Below are positions 51,211-56,583 of a stretch of 56,583 nt of DNA, piece after piece (the first letter of the stretch is position 1; each line of letters opens with the position of its first letter). The position numbers and the translations under genes are program-made. Origin of the DNA: Oscillospiraceae bacterium (lineage in GTDB: Bacteria > Bacillota > Clostridia > Oscillospirales > Oscillospiraceae). Location: assembly GCA_017469795.1 (NCBI GenBank), contig JAFUFT010000008.1, positions 1 to 56,583 of the forward strand, in the 5' to 3' direction. The notes under the pieces are model-generated. The model saw only the letters and a list, made by a program, of their open reading frames with translations, was not told where the DNA came from and did not search any database.

Positions 51211-51755
51211 CGCAAACCGCAAACACCTCCTCCGTGTCCTACTTCGTGAAGCTGGCGGGAACGCTGCTGCTGATCTCCGTGGTGGTGGCCGGACTGCTGG
51301 GTCTGGTGAATTATATCACCGCCGGCCGCATCGCCGCCATCAATCAGGAAAAGACCGCCGCCTCCATGCAGGAGGTCCTTCCCGCCACCTCTTATGAAGA
51401 GGTGGAATATACCGGCTCTGACGCTCTGGTCAAGACCGTCTACGCCGCCTCCGAGGGCGGATATGTGGTGGAGGTCACTCCCTCCGGCTTCGGCGGCGAG
51501 ATCGACATGGTGGTCGGCATCGCACCGGACGGAACCGTCTCCGGCGTGTCCATCATCTCCATGTCCGAGACCTCCGGCCTCGGCGCCAACGCGGCAAAGG
51601 AGAGCTTCCGCGCGCAGTTCGCCGGAACCAGCGGCACGCTTGCCGTCAGCAAAGACGGCGGCGAGATCGACGCCCTCACCGGCGCCACCATCACCTCCCG
51701 CGCTGTGACCTCCGGCGTCAACGCCGCCCTGGCCGCAGCGGCTGACCTGGGCTGA
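51207..51755 (+). CDS. rnfG: Rnf complex subunit RnfG
   Basis: Extracytoplasmic FMN-carrying subunit, 182 residues: one N-terminal helix (about 13-35) and an FMN-binding domain. FMN threonine Thr161 in DALTGATITSRAV. GLGANAAKESFRAQFAG is a typical block. Overlaps rnfD; 14 nt before rnfE. Confidence 0.96.
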   Translation: MTQTANTSSVSYFVKLAGTLLLISVVVAGLLGLVNYITAGRIAAINQEKTAASMQEVLPATSYEEVEYTGSDALVKTVYAASEGGYVVEVTPSGFGGEIDMVVGIAPDGTVSGVSIISMSETSGLGANAAKESFRAQFAGTSGTLAVSKDGGEIDALTGATITSRAVTSGVNAALAAAADLG

Positions 51756-51769
51756 AAGGAGGACGGAAC

Positions 51770-52405
51770 ATGAATTTCAAAAAGCAATTCAAGGATGGTC
51801 TTCTGACGCAGAACCCGGTGCTGGTGCAGCTGCTGGGCATGTGCTCCACCATGGCCATCACCACCACGCTGTTTAACGGCATCGGTATGGGCGTGGCGGT
51901 GACCTTTATTCTGATCTGCTCCAACGTGGTCATCTCCCTGCTGCGGAAGGTGATCCCCTCCAAGATCCGCATTGCGGCCTATATCGTCGTCATCGCCGGA
52001 TTTGTGACCATGGTGGACCTGCTGATGCAGGCCTTCCTCCCCGCTCTGAGCGAGTCTCTGGGCATCTTCATCCCGCTGATCGTGGTGAACTGCATCATTC
52101 TGGGCCGGGCGGAGGCCTTCGCCTCGAAGAATTCCGTAGCAGCTTCCGCCGTTGACGGCATCTGCCAGGGCATCGGCTACACCGTGGTGCTGATCGTCAT
52201 GTGCGTGGTCCGGGAGTTCCTGGGCAGCGGCACCTTCGGCGGCGGGCTTCTCGGCCCGGAGGGCGCCGGGATCCGGATCCTCCCGGAGCAGTTCCCCGCC
52301 ATGATGATGATCCTGCCTGTGGGCGGATTCCTGACGCTGGGCGTGCTGATCGCCGTGGTTCAGTATTTCCTGGCCAAAGACAAGAAAGGAGCGGATGAGA
52401 CATGA
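51770..52405 (+). CDS. rnfE: Rnf complex subunit RnfE
   Basis: Integral membrane subunit, 211 residues with about six helices. Family blocks: NPVLVQLLGMCSTMAITTTLFNGIGMGVAVTF and IPLIVVNCIILGRAEAFASKN, the latter carrying the cysteine that in RnfA/RnfE pairs helps bind the membrane iron-sulfur centre. Stop overlaps rnfA (ATGA). Confidence 0.96.
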   Translation: MNFKKQFKDGLLTQNPVLVQLLGMCSTMAITTTLFNGIGMGVAVTFILICSNVVISLLRKVIPSKIRIAAYIVVIAGFVTMVDLLMQAFLPALSESLGIFIPLIVVNCIILGRAEAFASKNSVAASAVDGICQGIGYTVVLIVMCVVREFLGSGTFGGGLLGPEGAGIRILPEQFPAMMMILPVGGFLTLGVLIAVVQYFLAKDKKGADET

Positions 52406-52980
52406 AACTTCTTTCTATCGCCATCGGCGCGATTCTCGTCAATAACTTCATCCTGTCCCAGTTCCTCGGCATTTGTCCCTTCATGGGCGTTTCCAAGAAA
52501 ATGGACACCGCCGTCGGCATGGGCGTGGCCGTCACCTTTGTGATGGGCGTGGCCTCTGCAGTCACCTACGCGGTGAATCTGCTTCTTATACGGCTGGGAC
52601 TGGATTACATGCAGACGGTGGCCTACATTCTGGTCATTGCCGCTCTGGTGCAGTTCATCGAGATGTTCCTTCAGAAGGTGGTCCCGGCGCTCTACTCCGC
52701 TCTGGGCATCTACCTGCCCCTGATCACCACCAACTGCGCGGTGCTGGGCGTCGCCCTGCAGAACACCCAGAACGGCTACACCTTCATCCAGTCTGTGGTT
52801 TACGGCGTTACCGGCGGTCTGGGCTTCACCCTGGCGATCATCCTCTTCGCCTCCGTGCGGGAGCGGCTGGCGGCCAACAGCGACTGCCCCAAATGCTTCG
52901 AGGGTTTTCCGCTGGCTCTGATCTCCGCCGGTCTGATCGCACTGGCCTTCATGGGCTTCCAGGGCCTGCGCATCGGTTAA
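52402..52980 (+). CDS. rnfA: Rnf complex subunit RnfA
   Basis: Integral membrane subunit, 192 residues, a structural mirror of RnfE. Blocks: IGAILVNNFILSQFLGICPFMGVSKK and LGIYLPLITTNCAVLGVALQN. With RnfE it forms the ion path and probably the intramembrane iron-sulfur centre. 13 nt before rnfB. Confidence 0.96.
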   Translation: MKLLSIAIGAILVNNFILSQFLGICPFMGVSKKMDTAVGMGVAVTFVMGVASAVTYAVNLLLIRLGLDYMQTVAYILVIAALVQFIEMFLQKVVPALYSALGIYLPLITTNCAVLGVALQNTQNGYTFIQSVVYGVTGGLGFTLAIILFASVRERLAANSDCPKCFEGFPLALISAGLIALAFMGFQGLRIG

Positions 52981-52993
52981 GGAGGTCGTCGGT

Positions 52994-53818
52994 ATGAATA
53001 TTGTATTTGCAATTCTGGTTCTCGGCGTCATGGGCGGCGTGTTCGGTCTGGCTCTGGCCGTGGCCTCCAAAGTCTTCTACGTGGAAAAGGACGAGCGTCT
53101 CGAGCCCATCACCGAAGCTCTGCCCGGCGCCAACTGCGGCGGATGCGGCTTTTCCGGCTGCGCGGCGTACGCCCAGGCCATCATTGACGGCACCGGAAAG
53201 ATCGGCATGTGCGCCGTGGGAGGTAGGGCCGTCAACGACGAGATCGCCGCCATCATGGGCGTGGAATCGGTGGAGATGGAACGGAAAGTCGCTCTGGTCA
53301 AGTGCCGCGGCTTCCACGCCACAAAAAAGGGCTGCTATGACGGTCTGATGGACTGCGAAGCTGCCGCGAAGTTGGCCGGAGGCGGCCCCAACAACTGTCC
53401 CTACGGCTGTCTCGGCTTCGGCAACTGCGTCAAGGCATGCCCCACCGGCGCCATTTCCCTGAAAGACGGCGTGGCTCAGGTGGACCACGAAAAATGCGTG
53501 GGCTGCATGGCCTGTAAGAACGCCTGCCCCCGGGGCATCATCGAAGAGGTCCCCTATAAGCAGGATATCGTCGTGGCGTGCTCCTCCAAGGAAAAGGGCG
53601 GCGCCCTCCGGAAATACTGCGACATCGGCTGCATCGGCTGTAAGCTCTGTGAAAAGACCTGTGAACACGATGCGATCCACGTCTTTGATAATCTGGCCCG
53701 CATCGACTACAGCAAGTGTATTTCCTGCTCTGCCTGCGCGGCCAAATGCCCCCGGCACCTGATCGCCGACTGCAACCTCTGGAACGAATTCAACGTGGTG
53801 GAGGCGCAGGCGCGCTGA
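52994..53818 (+). CDS. rnfB: Rnf complex subunit RnfB
   Basis: Iron-sulfur electron-entry subunit that receives electrons from ferredoxin, 274 residues. One N-terminal helix, then the cluster motif ALPGANCGGCGFSGCAAYA, and a C-terminal half with several ferredoxin-type motifs: CLGFGNCVKACP, CVGCMACKNACP, CDIGCIGCKLCEKTC and CISCSACAAKCP. The number of clusters is typical of clostridial RnfB. Last gene of the operon, followed by a terminator. Confidence 0.97.
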   Translation: MNIVFAILVLGVMGGVFGLALAVASKVFYVEKDERLEPITEALPGANCGGCGFSGCAAYAQAIIDGTGKIGMCAVGGRAVNDEIAAIMGVESVEMERKVALVKCRGFHATKKGCYDGLMDCEAAAKLAGGGPNNCPYGCLGFGNCVKACPTGAISLKDGVAQVDHEKCVGCMACKNACPRGIIEEVPYKQDIVVACSSKEKGGALRKYCDIGCIGCKLCEKTCEHDAIHVFDNLARIDYSKCISCSACAAKCPRHLIADCNLWNEFNVVEAQAR

Positions 53819-53830
53819 TTCATATTCCTC

Positions 53831-53864
53831 GGATCCCTCTGCATTGCAGAGGGATCCGTCTTTC
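53831..53864 (+). terminator. Terminator of the rnf operon
   Basis: Stem GGATCCCTCTGC / GCAGAGGGATCC with loop ATT, then GTCTTTCGTC, 12 nt after the rnfB stop. Confidence 0.85.
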
Positions 53865-53896
53865 GTCTCGCATTTCCTGCTATTGGCCGCCTATTT

Positions 53897-53944
53897 TGCA
53901 GGATTTCCTGCATATTGTTGAATGGTCATGCAATTTCCTGCATG
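53897..53944. promoter_or_regulatory. Paired palindromes upstream of the amino-acid importer
   Basis: TGCAGGA-TT-TCCTGCA (53897-53912) and CATGCA-ATTTCC-TGCATG (53927-53944) share the core TTTCCTGCA. Their centres are 31 bp apart, about three helical turns. Two further partial copies of TTCCTGC lie at 53874-53880 and 54066-54072. They look like binding sites for a dimeric regulator of the transporter. The -35 box is 50 nt downstream. Confidence 0.6.
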
Positions 53945-53993
53945 GTTTGTCAATATTCCTATTAAAAAACAGGCCCTGTCTGTATATTTCTGC

Positions 53994-54022
53994 TTGACTG
54001 TTCTCCTGTTGCTTATTATAAT
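53994..54022 (+). promoter_or_regulatory. Promoter of the amino-acid ABC operon
   Basis: -35 TTGACT at 53994-53999, 17-nt spacer, perfect -10 TATAAT at 54017-54022. Confidence 0.88.
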
Positions 54023-54098
54023 ATTTTCATATATCAGGAATGGCTTTCTGAAAGTATTTTTTTCATTCCTGCAAATTTAGAAGAAGGGAACGATTACC

Positions 54099-54929
54099 AT
54101 GAAAAAGTTTCTTGCAATTCTCCTTGCGCTGGGCATGATCGCTGGCGTGTTGGCGGGCTGCGGTTCCAATGCCGCCTCTACTGCCGATACTGCTTCTGCT
54201 CCCGAGGCCGCCTCCGCTGCCGAGAGCGCTGCTGAAGCTGCAGCTCCTGAAGCGGGCAAGCACTTCACCATTGCCACCGACACCGTTTTCCGGCCCTTTG
54301 AGTTCACCGACGAGTCCGGCAACTTTGTCGGCATCGACGTGGACATCCTGGCTGCCATCGCCGAGGATCAGGGCTTTACTTACGATCTGAACTCCCTGGG
54401 CTGGGATTCCGCCATTGCTGCCTGCCAGGCAGGCCAGGCTGACGGCATGATCGCCGGCGCTTCCATCACCGACGAACGCAAGTCCAACGGCTGGATTTTC
54501 TCCGACGGCTACTATCAGGCCACCCAGTGCATGGCCGTCGCCGCCGACTCCGATATTACCGGCTTTGACGCCCTCTCCGGCCAGACTGTTGCCGTCAAGA
54601 CTGGCACCCAGGGCGCTGCTTACGCTGAGAGCCTGAAGGATCAGTACGGCTTTGAGATCACCTATATGGACGACTCCCCCACCATGTATCAGGCCGTCAC
54701 CGGCGGTCAGGCTGTGGCCTGCTTCGAGGACACCCCCATCATGGCGGACTCCATCAAGAGCGGCGTTGCCCTGAAGATCGTCGAAGGATCCGAGAACGAG
54801 GGTTCCCCCTACGGTTTCGCTGTGTTCAGCGCAGACAAGCAGGAGCTGATCGATCTGTTCAATGCCGGCCTTGCCAACATCAAGGCCAACGGCAAATACG
54901 ACGAGATCCTGGCCAAGTATCTGGGCTAA
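54099..54929 (+). CDS. Polar amino-acid-binding lipoprotein
   Basis: Substrate-binding protein of family SBP_bac_3, 276 residues. Lipobox LAGC at about 18-21, a linker of about 30 residues rich in Ala, Ser and Glu, then the binding domain starting FTIATDTVFRPFEFTDESGNFVGIDVDILAAIAED. Ligand-site blocks include DGMIAGASITDERK and GTQGAAYAESL. Likely ligands are polar or cationic amino acids or cystine. GAAGGGAACGATTACC precedes the ATG. First gene of the operon with permease and ATPase. Confidence 0.94.
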   Translation: MKKFLAILLALGMIAGVLAGCGSNAASTADTASAPEAASAAESAAEAAAPEAGKHFTIATDTVFRPFEFTDESGNFVGIDVDILAAIAEDQGFTYDLNSLGWDSAIAACQAGQADGMIAGASITDERKSNGWIFSDGYYQATQCMAVAADSDITGFDALSGQTVAVKTGTQGAAYAESLKDQYGFEITYMDDSPTMYQAVTGGQAVACFEDTPIMADSIKSGVALKIVEGSENEGSPYGFAVFSADKQELIDLFNAGLANIKANGKYDEILAKYLG

Positions 54930-54944
54930 TCATTGATACGACGG

Positions 54945-54980
54945 GCGGGACACTGGTTTTCGGTGTCCCGCCTTATCTTA
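54945..54980 (+). terminator. Partial terminator between binding protein and permease
   Basis: Stem GGCGGGACAC / GTGTCCCGCC with a 9-nt loop followed by TTATCTTA, 15 nt after the binding-protein stop. Because permease and ATPase follow without another clear promoter, it probably reduces rather than ends transcription. Confidence 0.75.
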
Positions 54981-55035
54981 CCGTTTGACAGCAGTTCCAT
55001 CTGCCGGTCAAATCCGAAAGGAGCCTCGTCCCCTT

Positions 55036-55707
55036 ATGATTCAAATTCTCTCATCCTACGGCGGGCTGCTGCTCAGGGCCATGGGGCAAACCTGTATCCT
55101 GGCTCTGTGGGGTCTGTTCTTCGGGTCTCTGCTTGGTCTGGTCTTCGGCATTCTCGGCGTTATGAAAAACCGGGTGTGTCAGGTCATCCAGCAGGTCTTT
55201 GTCACCATCATCCGCGGAATCCCCATGATGGTTCTGGCCATGTTCGTGTTCTTCGGCGTGCCATACGCCTTTAAGAATATCATCGGCGTGAACCTGACCC
55301 TTACCGCGCTGCAGGCAGGCACCATCTGTCTGGCGCTGAACTCCGGCGCTTACATGGCGGAGATCATCCGCGCCGGCATCCAGTCGGTGGACAAGGGCCA
55401 GATGGAGGCCGCCCGCAGCCTGGGTCTGCCCTACTGGCGGGCCATGCAGCGGGTCGTGCTGCCCCAGGCCATCCGCACCATGATCCCCACCATCGTCAAC
55501 CAGTTTATCATCACCTTGAAGGATACCTCGATCCTGTCCGCCATCGGCTTCCCGGAGCTGGTCAACAGCGCGAAGAACGTGGTGGCCAATACCTTTATGT
55601 CCTTCCAGACCTGGCTGATCGTGGGCATCATGTACCTGATTATCATCACGCTTCTGTCCTGGGTGGCAAAGCGGCTGGAGAGGAGGCTGGCCCGTGGCCG
55701 TGAATAA
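55036..55707 (+). CDS. Polar amino-acid ABC transporter permease
   Basis: Permease of the HisM/GlnP type, 223 residues. Segments: [30 protein letters not shown] at the N-terminus and the EAA loop [37 protein letters not shown] lies 14 nt before the ATG at 55036, a long but acceptable spacing. Overlaps the ATPase gene by 14 nt. Confidence 0.93.
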   Translation: MIQILSSYGGLLLRAMGQTCILALWGLFFGSLLGLVFGILGVMKNRVCQVIQQVFVTIIRGIPMMVLAMFVFFGVPYAFKNIIGVNLTLTALQAGTICLALNSGAYMAEIIRAGIQSVDKGQMEAARSLGLPYWRAMQRVVLPQAIRTMIPTIVNQFIITLKDTSILSAIGFPELVNSAKNVVANTFMSFQTWLIVGIMYLIIITLLSWVAKRLERRLARGRE

Positions 55708-56440
55708 GAGCAACGCGAAGATCCATGTTTCCCATCTGCGGAAGGACTTTGGAAAGCTGGAGGTTCTGAAGGACATCTCCAACGATATCTATGAAGGCGA
55801 AGTTGTGGTCATTATCGGCCCCTCCGGTTCCGGTAAATCCACTTTTCTCCGGTGCATGAACCGGCTGGAGGACATCACCTCCGGCAAGATTGTCATTGAC
55901 GGATACGACATTTCTGACAAGAGCATCAACATCAACAAGGTCCGGGAAAACGTGGGCATGGTGTTCCAGCACTTCAATCTCTTTAACAACCTGAGCGTTA
56001 TGCGGAATTTGACTCTGGCGCCCGTTGACCTGAAGAAAGCATCCAAGACTGAGGCCCATGAAATTGCCCTGCGCATGCTCAACCGGGTAGGCCTGGCTGA
56101 CAAGGCCGACGCCTATCCCGCCCAGCTCTCCGGCGGCCAGAAACAGCGTGTGGCCATTGCCCGGGCCCTGTGCATGAACCCGGATATCATGCTCTTCGAT
56201 GAGCCGACCTCAGCTCTGGACCCGGAAATGGTGGGTGAGGTTCTGGCGGTCATGAAACAGCTTGCCGCCGACGGCATGACCATGGTCATCGTCACCCACG
56301 AGATCGGCTTTGCCCGAGAGGTAGCAGACCGGGTCATCTTCATGGATGGCGGCTACATCGTGGAGGAAGGGACTCCCGAGGAGATCTTCCAGAATCCCCA
56401 GGAACCCCGAACCATCGACTTCCTCAATAAGGTTCTCTAA
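55694..56440 (+). CDS. Polar amino-acid ABC transporter ATPase (GlnQ-like)
   Basis: ATPase of the importer, 248 residues. Walker [10 protein letters not shown] (about 42-50), Q-loop [13 protein letters not shown], signature [15 protein letters not shown], Walker [17 protein letters not shown]-loop VTHEIGFA. The start is GTG at 55694 with GAGAGGAGG 7 nt upstream, overlapping the permease by 14 nt. Five nucleotides after its stop the group II intron sequence begins, so its natural terminator is either beyond the intron or absent. Confidence 0.95.
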   Translation: MAVNKSNAKIHVSHLRKDFGKLEVLKDISNDIYEGEVVVIIGPSGSGKSTFLRCMNRLEDITSGKIVIDGYDISDKSININKVRENVGMVFQHFNLFNNLSVMRNLTLAPVDLKKASKTEAHEIALRMLNRVGLADKADAYPAQLSGGQKQRVAIARALCMNPDIMLFDEPTSALDPEMVGEVLAVMKQLAADGMTMVIVTHEIGFAREVADRVIFMDGGYIVEEGTPEEIFQNPQEPRTIDFLNKVL

Positions 56441-56445
56441 CGCAA

Positions 56446-56583
56446 ATCGGGTAGGAGGTCACCCATTAGTTGAGTGACCGTCCTCCCACACCACCGTGCG
56501 TACCGTTCGGTACACGGCGGTTCAATCGCATAAGTGCAGATGCTCGTACAGGTCAAGGGCGCTTACAAGCCCGGCCTGTGCGA
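56446..56583 (-). mobile_element. Group II intron, 3' end (domains V-VI), partial
   Basis: Read on the minus strand, 56523-56490 is a 34-nt hairpin with stem ACCGCCGTG/CACGGTGGT, upper stem TACC/GGTA, a 4-nt loop and a 2-nt CG bulge, matching group II domain V. It is followed by a second hairpin (GGAGG...CCTCC, about 56450-56485), matching domain VI, and the intron end CCTACCCGAT. The 3' splice point is about 56445-56447. The intron body and any reverse transcriptase lie right of the window. It is in the same orientation as the 5' intron piece at 1-136; whether the two are copies of one element cannot be seen here. Confidence 0.87.

Noticed and set aside
48874..51222. A 782-codon minus-strand frame opposite rnfC and rnfD
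   Set aside because: Antisense shadow of genuine Rnf genes, with no motif or ribosome site.
54945..54980. The hairpin after the amino-acid-binding protein as a full operon end
   Set aside because: Permease and ATPase follow at once without another promoter I can see, so a partial terminator is more likely.

Overview
The window looks like a chromosomal segment of a GC-rich, spore-forming-lineage gut Clostridium relative (Oscillospiraceae type). The evidence is Firmicutes-style ribosome binding sites (AGGAGG) and sigma-A promoters with 17-nt spacing, a zinc-type S14, a spoVAC-like sporulation gene, an Rnf complex in the clostridial order C-D-G-E-A-B, a short-chain CoA thiolase with two CoA-transferases, and the S10-spc-alpha ribosomal supercluster in Gram-positive order. 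The taxonomic placement is an inference from gene content. Both window ends lie inside group II intron sequence in the same (-) orientation: a 5' intron end at about 1-136 and a 3' end (domains V and VI) at about 56446-56583. The window is therefore the unique sequence between two intron copies.

Layout. 194-4225 (-): a sugar-type ABC importer (binding lipoprotein, double ATPase, permease) with its own strong promoter. 4289-6393 (-): an OmpR-type response regulator and its histidine kinase. 6467-10073 (-): a cell-wall precursor operon (ddl, murI, DUF1934, a lipoprotein, a Nudix hydrolase). 10134-11069: a small unknown gene (+) and an isolated spoVAC (-). 11118-27050 (-): one long ribosomal supercluster from rpsJ to rplQ including secY, adk, map, a KOW protein, infA and rpoA; it has a leader of about 260 nt with a candidate attenuator and two structured intergenic spacers. 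27068-29094 (-): a YcxB-like membrane protein and an archaeal/eukaryotic-type prolyl-tRNA synthetase. 29154-32823: a small Ig-like protein, telA (-), and ilvA-rpe (+). 32878-35764 (+): a Pro/Ser/Thr-rich lipoprotein and a 616-residue beta-helix-like protein with twelve Pro-Gly-Gly repeats and no signal peptide.

35779-40379: thiolase (-) divergent from marR and two paralogous CoA-transferases (+), a regulated acyl-CoA/butyrate-type module. 40504-41634 (+): a DUF4349 lipoprotein. 41675-45799 (+): potABCD, in which PotD carries a C-terminal membrane anchor. 45802-48719 (-): a TIM-barrel protein of unknown function, a PepD-like M20 dipeptidase, a TIGR04076 protein and tRNA-Gly(CCC)/tRNA-Val(CAC). 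48802-53864 (+): rnfCDGEAB, which couples reduced-ferredoxin oxidation to ion export and fits an anaerobic fermenter that also uses thiolase and CoA-transferases. 53897-56440 (+): a polar amino-acid ABC importer with paired palindromes upstream.

No phage, defence, CRISPR or biosynthetic cluster is visible. The least explained items are the beta-helix/PGG protein, the membrane-anchored PotD, the terminator-like hairpin at the start of the pot transcript, the paired palindromes before the amino-acid importer, and the structured non-coding elements in the ribosomal operon.
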